DNA from: DSSM01 sp964484125
Lineage (GTDB): Bacteria > Bacteroidota > Ignavibacteria > Tepidaquicellales > Tepidaquicellaceae
Direction of reading: 5' to 3'
Length of the DNA: 64,000 bases
NCBI GenBank assembly: GCA_964484125.1
Contig: CAZAEK010000004.1
Span: forward strand, 124,001 to 188,000
Positions 26,584 through 36,210 of this stretch are shown one piece after another. The notes beneath the pieces were generated by a model that was not told the DNA's origin, did not search any database, and saw only the letters and a program-made list of their open reading frames with translations. How positions within the stretch are numbered: the stretch's first letter is position 1; each line of letters begins with the position of its first letter. A program made the position numbers and the translations under genes.

Positions 26584-28818
26584 ATGAAATACCTATTAAT
26601 TACTTTAATTTTACTTTTAGCATTAATTAGTAATTTACAATCACAAACTGTTAGTGGTAGAGTATTTGGCTTTACCGGTTCAGCTAAAGATACATTAGCT
26701 GGTGCAGTAATAAAAGTAATAGCTTCAAAAAACGGTACAATAACTGATGAAAAAGGTTATTTTACAATCACATTAAGTCCAAATGAACCACAATTTATCG
26801 CGGTTTCTTATTTCGGCTTTAAACCGGATACGATTGATATAAAAGATAAGGAGTATGTAGAAGTAATATTGGTTAATGACTTTTCCACATCGGAGATAAA
26901 AGTAAGCGATTCAAAACATACATTCATAGAGAATTCAGGAGCAAAAACAGAAGTTCTTACAGGTGCAGAATTCAGAAAAGCTGCTTGTTGTGATCTGACA
27001 GGATGTTTTGGAAATAATTCTTCCATAGATGTGGCTGTAACAGATATAATAACCGACAGCAGGGAATTAAAAGTCCTTGGACTGGAAGGGAAATACACAC
27101 AAGTATTACTTGATAATCAACCTCTTGTTTCAGGAGTGAAAACAAAATATGAAGTTAGTAGTATTCCCGGAACGTTAATAAATTCCATTAAAATATCAAA
27201 AGGAACAAATTCTGTTATACAGGGCTATGAATCTATTGGAGGAATGGTAAATGTATTATTAATGGATTATGAGAATTCAGACAGGTTATTATTAAACGGA
27301 TATATAAATCACGGGATGGAGAAGCAAATAAATGCAAATTATGCTGGTTCTCTCAAAAACCTTAATACGTTTTCCAGTTTTCATACTGTCCAGAAATCTA
27401 ACAGAATTGATAAAAATGGAGATGGATTTTTAGATAATCCATTAATTACAAGATATATGTTATTTAATAAAATTGATTTTGGAGAGAACAATGGTAAAGA
27501 TAAATTCTTAGGAAATTTAGGTATAAGATATTGGAACGAAGAAAGAATAGGCGGACAGCGTAATTTTAATAAAAGTGATGAAGGTTCGGATAAAATATAT
27601 GGACAGACTGTTAAAATAAACAGCGGAGAAATTTATTCGAGATCCATTTTAAAGCTATCAGGTAGTGATGAATTAAAATTTTTAATAAACGGAAGTTTAT
27701 ATTCTGCAAAATCGTTTTATGGCTTTACGAATTATGATGCAAATCAGAAAAATATTTATCTTAATGCAATATACGATTTTGAGTTAAATCATAATTTGAA
27801 TCTGAAATTCGGAGCCGGTTTTAAATATCAAAACACAGAAGAAGACATTAAGTTTTTGAGTCAAACACCGAAAACATATTCCGGAAATTACAAAAACATT
27901 GAGTCAATTCCCGGAATATTTTCTGAATTATCTTTAAAAGTTTTTGCTGATAGACTGAATATAATTCCCGGTTTAAGAGCTGACTTTCATAATGAACATG
28001 GAACATTCTTTACTCCACGAATACTTGTGAAATTTATGCCAACTTCTTCTACAACATTTAGATTGACAGCGGGTACGGGCTTAAGAACTGTTTATGTATT
28101 TAATGAATATACCAATGCACTTGCAAGTTCAAGGAATATAATTTTGAATTATGGTAATCCATTAGAACCTGAGAAGGTAATTAATTATGGCATTGATCTA
28201 TTACAAATATATGACTTTGGAGCTGTATCAGGCAATATTAATATTGATTTCTTCAGGACAAATTTCAGGAATAAAGTTGTCGCTGATTATGATACAGATC
28301 CAAATCTATTAATCTTCTCAAATCTCAGGTCTAATAGCTTTTCAGATGCATTTCAGGCAGAACTGAATATGAATTTTCTGAAGTTAGTTGATTTGAAGCT
28401 ATCCTATAAATATTTATACTCAGAATATGAATTAAATGGTATAAAATATGAAGAACCCTTTGAAGCAAAACATAAAATGCTTGGCTCGTTAACTTTTTCA
28501 GCTCCAAATGATTTATTTATTTTTAATATAAATATGCAATGGTATGGCAAGCAAAGACTTCCTTCTACTGCAAAAAATCCTTTGGAATTTCAAAGACCAG
28601 ATGAATCAGAACCTTATGTAATAGTAAATACTCAATTAACCAAAAGGATTGGAATGTTTGAATTATATGCCGGAGTAGAAAATTTACTGGATTATGTACA
28701 ACCAAATCCAATTATAGAACCGCAAAATCCATTCGGTAAATATTTTGATACATCATACATCTGGGGACCTGTAAAAGGACGTGAATTTTATACTGGATTC
28801 AGATTTTATGTAAAATAA
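26584..28818 (+). CDS. TonB-dependent outer-membrane receptor
   Basis: Outer-membrane transporter of 744 residues, normal for the family. A signal peptide covers about residues 1-20. A carboxypeptidase-like regulatory domain lies at about 22-105 (TVSGRVFGF...GAVIKVI...DEKGYF). The plug domain follows and includes AACCDLTGCFG, with three cysteines, then GLEGKYTQVLLDNQPL. The beta-barrel runs to the final aromatic residue region (FYTGFRFYVK). No TonB box is recognisable by eye. The adjacent Cys-rich secreted protein and the Cys-containing plug hint at a metal or metal-complex substrate. A strong bidirectional terminator follows. Confidence 0.9.
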   Translation: MKYLLITLILLLALISNLQSQTVSGRVFGFTGSAKDTLAGAVIKVIASKNGTITDEKGYFTITLSPNEPQFIAVSYFGFKPDTIDIKDKEYVEVILVNDFSTSEIKVSDSKHTFIENSGAKTEVLTGAEFRKAACCDLTGCFGNNSSIDVAVTDIITDSRELKVLGLEGKYTQVLLDNQPLVSGVKTKYEVSSIPGTLINSIKISKGTNSVIQGYESIGGMVNVLLMDYENSDRLLLNGYINHGMEKQINANYAGSLKNLNTFSSFHTVQKSNRIDKNGDGFLDNPLITRYMLFNKIDFGENNGKDKFLGNLGIRYWNEERIGGQRNFNKSDEGSDKIYGQTVKINSGEIYSRSILKLSGSDELKFLINGSLYSAKSFYGFTNYDANQKNIYLNAIYDFELNHNLNLKFGAGFKYQNTEEDIKFLSQTPKTYSGNYKNIESIPGIFSELSLKVFADRLNIIPGLRADFHNEHGTFFTPRILVKFMPTSSTTFRLTAGTGLRTVYVFNEYTNALASSRNIILNYGNPLEPEKVINYGIDLLQIYDFGAVSGNINIDFFRTNFRNKVVADYDTDPNLLIFSNLRSNSFSDAFQAELNMNFLKLVDLKLSYKYLYSEYELNGIKYEEPFEAKHKMLGSLTFSAPNDLFIFNINMQWYGKQRLPSTAKNPLEFQRPDESEPYVIVNTQLTKRIGMFELYAGVENLLDYVQPNPIIEPQNPFGKYFDTSYIWGPVKGREFYTGFRFYVK

Positions 28819-28825
28819 TAAAAAA

Positions 28826-28863
28826 GAGCCTGTATTTTAATAAAATACAGGCTCGGTTTTTTT
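28826..28863. terminator. Bidirectional rho-independent terminator
   Basis: An almost perfect hairpin GAGCCTGTATTTTA/TAAAATACAGGCTC is flanked by A6 on the left and a T-rich run on the right. It serves both the TonB receptor gene and the convergent maeB gene. Confidence 0.88.
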
Positions 28864-28876
28864 AAAAAAATAAATT

Positions 28877-31141
28877 TTATTTTCTGCTTTTTCTTTTTGC
28901 TTCATAAACAGCCATTGCAGTTATATTGACAATATCATCTACAAAACATTCCTGTGTCAGCAGATATACCGGTTTTTTGATTCCCATCAATATAGGACCA
29001 ATTGCTGTGGCACCACCGAGTGCAATTAATAATTTATAAGCGATGTTAGCTGAAGTTAAATCGGGACAAACAAGTAAATTTGCTTCTTCCTTTAAAGTGC
29101 TGAAAGGATAAATCTCGTTAATAAGATTAGTATTTAAAGCAACATCTGCGAACATCTCGCCATCAATCATTAAATCAGGAATTTTACTCTTAACAATTTC
29201 AACTGCCTTTCTTACCTTATCCGTAAGAGGATGTCTTGTACTACCGAAGTTACTGAAAGAAAGCATAGCAACCTTTGGAATAATATCAAGATTTCTGACT
29301 GTCTTCGCGGAAAGTATTGCAATTTCAGCAAGTTGTTCTGAGTCCGGATTTATATTTACAGTTGGATCTGATATAAATATTGTCTTGTTTTTAAATATCA
29401 GCATATATAAACCAGCTATACTATGTACGCCTTCCTCTTTGCCGATTATTTGTAAAGCTGGTCTTATAGTATCAGGGTAGTGTTTTGTCAATCCGGAAAT
29501 CAATCCATCAGCATTCTCATTTCTAACCATCAGCATTCCGAAAATGTTACCCGACTTTACCATACGCTCAGCTTCTTTTTTTGTTAAACCTTTTCTCATC
29601 CTTTGTTTATAAAGGTCATCAACATACTTACTGTAATCAGGAGATTTTGAAGGTTTAATAATATCAATCAATTTATAATCAACATGTAAACCTAAATCAG
29701 ATATTTTCTTATCTATGATATCCTTATCGCCAAGTAAAATTGGTTTAGCAATTTTCTCATCTGTGATTATTTGTACTGCTCTTAGAATTTTATCTTCCTC
29801 CCCTTCAGGGAATACAATTCTTTTTGGCTCATTTTGTGCCTTGTGAATGAAAAATCTCATAACCTGATGTGATTTCCCTAATTTTCCTTCAAGGCAATCT
29901 CTATATTGCTCAAAATCCTGAATTGGTCTTTGTGCAACTCCGGTATCCATAGCTGCTTTTGCAACTGCAGGAGCAACCCATGTTAAAACTCTGGGGTCAA
30001 ATGGTTTAGGAATAATGTATTCTTTTCCGAATTCAATTCGTTTAGTCCCGTAAACCTGTAAAACTGAATCAGGAATATCCTCTTTTGCCAAATTAGCAAG
30101 AGCAAAAGAAGCTGCGATTTTCATTTCATCGTTTATAGTTGTAGCTCTTACGTCAAGAGCACCTCTGAAAATAAAAGGAAATCCGAGAACATTATTGACC
30201 TGATTAGGGTAATCTGAACGCCCTGTTGCCATTATTAAATCATCTCTTACACTAACAGCATCTTCATAAGTAATTTCAGGATCCGGATTAGCCATTGCAA
30301 AAATAATTGGATTATCTGCCATTGATTTAACCATTTCTTTTGAAAGAATATCTTTGGCAGAAACACCACAAAAGACATCTGCCCCTTTCATTGCTTCCTC
30401 AAGGGTTCTTTTCTCACTATCAACTGCAAAATACTCTTTGTAAGGATTCATCCCCGCAGTTCGTCCTTTATAAACAACTCCTTTTGTATCAACCAGAATT
30501 ATGTTTTCTTTTTTAACGCCAAGTTTTTCATACAATTTAGCACACGCTATTCCTGCTGCACCTGCCCCACTAAATATTACTTTAACATCCTCAATTTTTT
30601 TGTTTTGAATTTCAAGAGCATTAATTAATGCTGCTCCGCTAATTATTGCTGTACCGTGCTGATCGTCATGAAATACAGGAATTTTCATAGTCTTCTTTAA
30701 AGTCTCTTCAATATAAAAACATTCAGGAGCTTTAATATCTTCAAGGTTTATTCCGCCAAATGTTGGTTCAAGAAGTTGGCATACTCTTATTAACTCATCA
30801 GGATTTTCTGTATTGACCTCAATATCAAAAACGTCAACATCTGCAAATCTTTTGAAAAGTACTCCTTTACCCTCCATTACAGGTTTTCCGGCTGCAGCTC
30901 CTATATTCCCAAGTCCTAAAACAGCAGTACCATTTGATACTACTGCGACAAGATTTCCTTTTGCAGTATATTTATAAACATCATCCGGATTTGCTTCAAT
31001 TTCCAGACAGGGTAATGCAACCCCCGGAGTATAGGCAAGAGATAATTCTCTTTGAGTGGAACATGGTTTTGAAGAAATAACTTCTATTTTCCCCGGCCTC
31101 CCGGAAGAGTGATAATCGAGAGCATCTTGCTTTCTGATCAT
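28877..31141 (-). CDS. maeB: NADP-dependent malic enzyme with phosphate acetyltransferase-like domain
   Basis: Oxidatively decarboxylates malate to pyruvate. The N-terminal malic domain has SLAYTPGVALPC, HDDQHGTAIISGAALINAL and the NAD(P)-binding FSGAGAAGIACAKL. From about residue 430 a phosphotransacetylase-like domain follows (RIVFPEGEEDKILRA...). This domain is usually regulatory rather than catalytic in MaeB. The frame could begin at a TTG at 31147, but AAAGGA is well spaced only for the ATG at 31141, giving 754 residues. It is transcribed alone. Confidence 0.95.
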   Translation of the reverse strand: MIRKQDALDYHSSGRPGKIEVISSKPCSTQRELSLAYTPGVALPCLEIEANPDDVYKYTAKGNLVAVVSNGTAVLGLGNIGAAAGKPVMEGKGVLFKRFADVDVFDIEVNTENPDELIRVCQLLEPTFGGINLEDIKAPECFYIEETLKKTMKIPVFHDDQHGTAIISGAALINALEIQNKKIEDVKVIFSGAGAAGIACAKLYEKLGVKKENIILVDTKGVVYKGRTAGMNPYKEYFAVDSEKRTLEEAMKGADVFCGVSAKDILSKEMVKSMADNPIIFAMANPDPEITYEDAVSVRDDLIMATGRSDYPNQVNNVLGFPFIFRGALDVRATTINDEMKIAASFALANLAKEDIPDSVLQVYGTKRIEFGKEYIIPKPFDPRVLTWVAPAVAKAAMDTGVAQRPIQDFEQYRDCLEGKLGKSHQVMRFFIHKAQNEPKRIVFPEGEEDKILRAVQIITDEKIAKPILLGDKDIIDKKISDLGLHVDYKLIDIIKPSKSPDYSKYVDDLYKQRMRKGLTKKEAERMVKSGNIFGMLMVRNENADGLISGLTKHYPDTIRPALQIIGKEEGVHSIAGLYMLIFKNKTIFISDPTVNINPDSEQLAEIAILSAKTVRNLDIIPKVAMLSFSNFGSTRHPLTDKVRKAVEIVKSKIPDLMIDGEMFADVALNTNLINEIYPFSTLKEEANLLVCPDLTSANIAYKLLIALGGATAIGPILMGIKKPVYLLTQECFVDDIVNITAMAVYEAKRKSRK

Positions 31142-31332
31142 GACCAATTCCTTTCGAAAATATTTTTAAAAGGTAAATTTTTTTCTTGTTATAATATAAA
31201 ATAATTAAAAAATAAAAAATAAGTAAAAATTATGACAGCATTATTCGACTTTAATTATTGTAAATTTTAATTTAATTTATATCAATGTAATGGTAAAAAT
31301 TTTTATAATTCTCTTCGAATTAACCAACGAAT

Positions 31333-33246
31333 ATGTACGATTTTCTATTTAAGCCTTTTGAAGAAATGACCTCTGAAGATTATGCAAGGGTCGGATTCAA
31401 ATCAGGATTGGAAGTTCATCAGCAACTTCTTACAGATAAAAAGTTGTTTTGTCGTTGTCCTGCCGGGAAGTATATGCATCAATATGAAGCAGAAATTCTA
31501 AGGCATATGAGACCAACCCTTTCCGAACTTGGAGAATACGACGGAACTGCTTTGATGGAATTTAAAACCAAAAAGAACATTATATATCAGATTCACAGGG
31601 ATACTGTCTGTACTTATGAAATGGATGATACACCTCCTTTTGAAATCAACGAAGATGCCCTTGATATTTCATTGATTATTGGAATGCTTTATAATTGCAA
31701 AATGATTGATGAAATCCATATTGCAAGAAAGCAATATCTCGATGGCAGCATACCAACCGGTTTCCAAAGGACTACTATCTTTGCAGTTGATGGTAGTATT
31801 CCATACAGGGATAGAAATATTGATATTATTCAGGTATCTCTTGAAGAGGACTCCTGCCGTGAGGTAAGCGATATTGGACATGTCAGGGTTTATAATACTG
31901 ACCGTCTCGGAATGCCCTTAATCGAAACCGTTACAGCCCCTCAGATGAAAACACCCTGGGAAGTTAAGGAAGTAGGAGAAATATTAAGCGCTTTGGTAAG
32001 AAGCACTGGATTGGTCAGAACGGGTCCGGGAGCTGCAAGGGAAGACGTAAATGTAAGTGTAGAAGGTGGAACAAGAATTGAAATAAAAGGTGTCCCGAGT
32101 TTAAACAGAATTCCACGATTGACATATAATGAAGCGATGCGACAATGGAATTTGTTAAGGTTAAGGGAAGAACTTCACAAAAGGGGAATAACACCAGAAA
32201 CATTTGAAGCAAAAACAGACAACATCACAAAGCAAATCCGCAAGACATCATATACCCCGATAAATAACGCTATACAGGAAAATAAATCAGTCTATTGTGT
32301 TACTTTAAGAGGTTTTAAAGACCTTCTAAGATGGCAGACGCAAACCGATACCTTTTTTGCCAGAGAAATATCTGACAGGGTAAGAGTTATTGCCTGTCTT
32401 ACAACTCTTCCAAATATAATACATTCTGATAGTATGGGTGAAAATATTGCCGCTTCGGAATGGCAGGCAATAAAAAAACACGTTGGCGCAAAAGATGAGG
32501 ATACTATTGTAATTGTCTGGGGTGATATAAGCGATCTGGAAACTGCCTCAAAAGAAATTATTATAAGAGCTAAAGAAGCAACAATTGGAGTTCCCTCAGA
32601 AACCCGTCAGGCGCTAAGAGACGGTACAAACGGCTTTGAAAGAATACTTCCCGGAGCTGACAGAATGTATCCGGATACTGATCTCCCACCAAAGAAAATA
32701 ACTGAAGAGAGAATTAATAATCTTAGAAAATATATCCCTGAATATTTCTGGGAAAGGGAAAAATGGTATAAAGAATTAGGATTACCCAAAGATATAATCA
32801 GACCACTTGCTATATCTAAATATGCAAATTTATTTAAAAAAGCTGTAACAGAATTTAAAATTGACCCTGTATTGGCTGGAGTAGCTCTAATACAATATCC
32901 GAAGAGATTAAAAAGAAAACATCTTGACACTGATAAATTAAACGAAGAGAATTTAACTGAATTATTTAAATCATATTCGGAAGGATTAATATCACGCGAA
33001 GGAATATTAATGTATATGGAAGAAATTGCGAGAAATGGTTTTATGAACAGGGATAACATAACTCCGGTTCCAAAGACAAAATTGACAGATTCAATTAAAG
33101 AAGCAGAATACGAGGTATCAATAATGAAGATAAGAAATCAGGAAATGGTAAAGAACATAATATTATCGGAAGCAATGAAAAAATTGAGAGGAAGAATTGA
33201 TGGTGCAAAAGTCCATTCAAAAATTTTCGGAAATAAAAAGGATTAA
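31333..33246 (+). CDS. gatE: Glu-tRNA(Gln) amidotransferase subunit E, archaeal type
   Basis: tRNA-binding and kinase subunit that, with GatD, converts Glu-tRNA(Gln) to Gln-tRNA(Gln). GatB-like domain motifs are FKSGLEVHQQLLTDKKLFCRC, here read from residue 22, and the GatE-specific DGSIPTGFQRTTIF. An AspRS-like GAD insertion lies at about residues 280-420 and distinguishes GatE from GatB. A YqeY-like C-terminal tail ends with AMKKLRGRIDGAKVHSKIF. The 637-residue length matches archaeal GatE rather than bacterial GatB. gatD follows after 6 bases. GatDE is described as the archaeal system; its presence here suggests transfer or an overlooked bacterial lineage. Confidence 0.93.
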   Translation: MYDFLFKPFEEMTSEDYARVGFKSGLEVHQQLLTDKKLFCRCPAGKYMHQYEAEILRHMRPTLSELGEYDGTALMEFKTKKNIIYQIHRDTVCTYEMDDTPPFEINEDALDISLIIGMLYNCKMIDEIHIARKQYLDGSIPTGFQRTTIFAVDGSIPYRDRNIDIIQVSLEEDSCREVSDIGHVRVYNTDRLGMPLIETVTAPQMKTPWEVKEVGEILSALVRSTGLVRTGPGAAREDVNVSVEGGTRIEIKGVPSLNRIPRLTYNEAMRQWNLLRLREELHKRGITPETFEAKTDNITKQIRKTSYTPINNAIQENKSVYCVTLRGFKDLLRWQTQTDTFFAREISDRVRVIACLTTLPNIIHSDSMGENIAASEWQAIKKHVGAKDEDTIVIVWGDISDLETASKEIIIRAKEATIGVPSETRQALRDGTNGFERILPGADRMYPDTDLPPKKITEERINNLRKYIPEYFWEREKWYKELGLPKDIIRPLAISKYANLFKKAVTEFKIDPVLAGVALIQYPKRLKRKHLDTDKLNEENLTELFKSYSEGLISREGILMYMEEIARNGFMNRDNITPVPKTKLTDSIKEAEYEVSIMKIRNQEMVKNIILSEAMKKLRGRIDGAKVHSKIFGNKKD

Positions 33247-33252
33247 ATATTA

Positions 33253-34635
33253 ATGAGTGATTTATATAAAGGGTACAGAGGTGTAGCACTGGAAGTGCTG
33301 AAAAAATACGAAGCTATGGTTTGGTGTAATGTAAAAATTACATCAACAGCAGGAGTATTTAATGGTACAATACTCCCTCGTTCTGAGACTGCAGACGATT
33401 TACACATTGTGATAAAACTTATTTCCGGATATAATGTTGGTATTGCCGCAAAAAAAATTACAAATATAGAAGTCGGAGAACGAAAGGAAGCTCATTATAA
33501 AATCCCGGAAAAAGAATTTCCATACGATCCTAAAAAGCCAAACGTAAAATTACTTGGTACAGGAGGTACTATTGCGAGTCGTCTTGATTACAGAACCGGT
33601 GCAGTAATTCCTGCTTTTACCCCAGGCGAGTTATATGGTTCTGTTCCTGAACTTGCAGATATTTGTAATCTTGATACAACAAAGTTATATGGTGTCTTCA
33701 GTGAAAATATGGGACCGGAACAATGGATTGGTACCGCAAAAGCAATTGGTGAAGAGATAGAAAAAGGTATTCACGGAATTGTTATAGGGCATGGTACAGA
33801 TACGATGCACCACACAGCAGCCGCTCTCTCATTTATGGTACAGAATTCTCCGGTGCCTATAGTTATGGTTGGTTCGCAGCGCTCAAGCGACAGACCATCT
33901 TCTGATGCGGCATTGAATTTAATGCATAGTGTTAAAACAGCTGCTGAAAGTGATATTGCTGAAGTTATGGTATGTATGTTTGGTCCTACATCAGATGAAT
34001 ATGGCTTACTGCACATGGGTACAAGAGTAAGAAAAATGCACTCAAGCTATCGCTCAACATTCAGAACAATTGGTGATATACCGATTGCAACGGTGAGCAG
34101 GGAAAAAATTACTCCTTTGAGAAAAGGATATAAAAAACGCCGTTATGACAGGAACGTTACTATTAATACAGCATTTGAGGAAAAAGTCAGTATAGTTTAT
34201 TATTATCCGAATATGAAGCCGGATATAATTGATTCTCTTATTGATAATGGCTACAGAGGAATTGTAATTGCAGGAACAGGTCTGGGGCATGTTAATAAAC
34301 CCTTATATCCTGCATTAAAAAGAGCTAAGGAAAAAGGAATTGCTGTGTATATGACAGTTCAGACTCTATGGGGATATGTACAAATGTATGTATATGACAC
34401 AGGTCGTGATATGATGGAGCTTGGAGTAGTTCCGAGTGCAAATATGCTTCCTGAAGTTGCCTATATTAAGTTATGCTGGGCTTTAGGTCAGACAGATAAT
34501 CTCGAAGAAGTAAAGAGAATAATGCTTACTCCAATTGCAAATGAAATTACAGAGCGTGAACCAAGCAATGGATATCTGATAATGCAGGGTGGTTTACCGG
34601 AAGTCGAAGATTTTATTTCAAAATACAGGAAATAA
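33253..34635 (+). CDS. gatD: Glu-tRNA(Gln) amidotransferase subunit D, archaeal type
   Basis: Asparaginase-like subunit that releases ammonia from an amide donor for GatE. A small beta-barrel domain occupies about residues 1-90 and is absent from ordinary asparaginases. The catalytic domain has LLGTGGTIASRLDY with the first Thr, GHGTDTMHHTAAAL with Thr-Asp, and the Lys in TRVRKMHSSYRS. The 460-residue length and the PSNGYLIMQGGLPE C-terminal region fit GatD. It lies between gatE and an MIO-family lyase gene that starts 22 bases later. A plain type I asparaginase is unlikely because of the N-terminal domain and the gatE neighbour. Confidence 0.93.
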   Translation: MSDLYKGYRGVALEVLKKYEAMVWCNVKITSTAGVFNGTILPRSETADDLHIVIKLISGYNVGIAAKKITNIEVGERKEAHYKIPEKEFPYDPKKPNVKLLGTGGTIASRLDYRTGAVIPAFTPGELYGSVPELADICNLDTTKLYGVFSENMGPEQWIGTAKAIGEEIEKGIHGIVIGHGTDTMHHTAAALSFMVQNSPVPIVMVGSQRSSDRPSSDAALNLMHSVKTAAESDIAEVMVCMFGPTSDEYGLLHMGTRVRKMHSSYRSTFRTIGDIPIATVSREKITPLRKGYKKRRYDRNVTINTAFEEKVSIVYYYPNMKPDIIDSLIDNGYRGIVIAGTGLGHVNKPLYPALKRAKEKGIAVYMTVQTLWGYVQMYVYDTGRDMMELGVVPSANMLPEVAYIKLCWALGQTDNLEEVKRIMLTPIANEITEREPSNGYLIMQGGLPEVEDFISKYRK

Positions 34636-34657
34636 TTCAAAATTTAAAAAAATTACA

Positions 34658-36184
34658 ATGGCTGTAAAAATAAGTGGTAAAGGTTTAACTATAGAGGATT
34701 TCTATAAAGTTGCCGTTGAAGGCGAAAAAGTAGAGCTTCATCCTGATGCATTAGAAAGAATTAAAAAATGCAGGGCATTTCTGGAGAAGAGAATAGAAGC
34801 AAAGGAAATTATGTATGGTGTAAATACAGGTATAGGTGAATTAGTAAATGTAGTGCTTTCAGAAGAACAGATAAAAGAATTTCAGAAATATTTAGTGTAT
34901 AATCACGCTGCCGGAATAGGGGAACCGCTTCCGGTTGAGATAGTAAGAGGAGCAATGTTAGCGCGAATTAATGTTCACGCTAATGGTTATTCCGGTTGCA
35001 GACCTGAGATTACTCAGACTTATGTTGATATGCTGAACAAAGGTGTAACTCCTGTTGTTTGTATGAAGGGAAGTGTTGGAGCTTGCGGAGATCTATCTCC
35101 GATGAGCCAGATTGCTCTTTCCCTGATGGGCGAAGGTGAATCTTTTTTTAACGGGGAAAGAATGCCTTCAAATAAAGCCCTTGAAAAGGCAGGAATTCCA
35201 ATTCCGGGACTTAAGGCAAGAGACGGACTTGCCGCAATAAATGGTAGTAATGTTATGAATGCAATGGGTTGCCTTCAGGTTTATGAGTTAGAAAGACTTT
35301 TAAAAGAATTTGAAATTGCTGCAGCTATGTCACTTGAGGCGCTGATGGCAAATCTGAAACCTTATGATACCAGACTTCACCAGTTAAGAGGTTTCAGAGG
35401 GGCTGTATCTTCAGCTTCCAATATCAAAAAGATTATAGAAGGATCTGATCTTATTGATAAAGTAAAAGTAAAAGTTCAGGATGCATATTCAATGCGTTCA
35501 ACTCCACAGGTAATCGGTGCTGCACGTGATCAATTGAGATGGACCCGGGAGCAGGTAGAAATTGAACTCAACGGAGTTGGTGATAATCCGATTTTTCTGC
35601 CGGATGAAGAGGTAGTATTAACAGGTGCAAATTTTCAGGGTTCTCCGATAAGTGTTCCACTTGATATGCTTGGTGCTGCAGTAACTATGGTAAGCGTATT
35701 ATCAGAGCGTCGTTTAAACCGCCTGCTCAATCCTGCATTAAGTGTCGGATTACCGGCATTTCTTACAAAAGGTGCCGGAATGTTTTCCGGACACATGCTA
35801 AGCCAATATACTGCAGATATGTTAATAGTTGAGCAAAGAATCCTTTCAATGCCTGCATCTATTCAGTCAATACCTGCTGCAGCTGATCAGGAGGATTTTG
35901 TTTCTATGGGAATGAATACTGCTTTGAAAAACAGGCAAATTATTGAAAATGCATGGGGAGTTCTCGGAATAGAATTTATTGCTGCTGCACAGGCAATTGA
36001 TTTCCGGGAATATAATGTCGGAAAAGGCACTAAAGCTGCACATACAGCTGTAAGGAAAGTTATTGAACATCTTGATATTGACAGACCCTTATTTAAAGAC
36101 CATAATAATATTATGTTATGTGTTAAGAATCATGATATACTTAAAGCGGTTGAATCGGAAATTGGTGAATTGATTACATATTAA
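34658..36184 (+). CDS. MIO-family aromatic amino acid ammonia-lyase or aminomutase
   Basis: Member of the histidine/phenylalanine ammonia-lyase superfamily, which eliminates or shifts the alpha-amino group with a methylidene-imidazolone (MIO) group. Visible are MYGVNTGIGE with the catalytic Tyr, LVYNHAAGIGEPLP, and the prosthetic-group site GSVGACGDLSPMSQ. There residues 142-144 are Ala-Cys-Gly instead of Ala-Ser-Gly. The segment DQEDFVSMG has Phe where histidine ammonia-lyases have His (QEDHVSM), so histidine is an uncertain substrate. No hutU, hutI or hutG is nearby. The longer frame from 34589 overlaps gatD; the ATG at 34658 gives 508 residues. A terminator follows. Confidence 0.85.
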   Translation: MAVKISGKGLTIEDFYKVAVEGEKVELHPDALERIKKCRAFLEKRIEAKEIMYGVNTGIGELVNVVLSEEQIKEFQKYLVYNHAAGIGEPLPVEIVRGAMLARINVHANGYSGCRPEITQTYVDMLNKGVTPVVCMKGSVGACGDLSPMSQIALSLMGEGESFFNGERMPSNKALEKAGIPIPGLKARDGLAAINGSNVMNAMGCLQVYELERLLKEFEIAAAMSLEALMANLKPYDTRLHQLRGFRGAVSSASNIKKIIEGSDLIDKVKVKVQDAYSMRSTPQVIGAARDQLRWTREQVEIELNGVGDNPIFLPDEEVVLTGANFQGSPISVPLDMLGAAVTMVSVLSERRLNRLLNPALSVGLPAFLTKGAGMFSGHMLSQYTADMLIVEQRILSMPASIQSIPAAADQEDFVSMGMNTALKNRQIIENAWGVLGIEFIAAAQAIDFREYNVGKGTKAAHTAVRKVIEHLDIDRPLFKDHNNIMLCVKNHDILKAVESEIGELITY

Positions 36185-36210
36185 GAATATAAAATAATTT
36201 TAAATATCAG

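Noticed and set aside
34589..34657. Upstream extension of the MIO lyase
   Set aside because: It overlaps the gatD C terminus; homologous proteins begin near the ATG at 34658.
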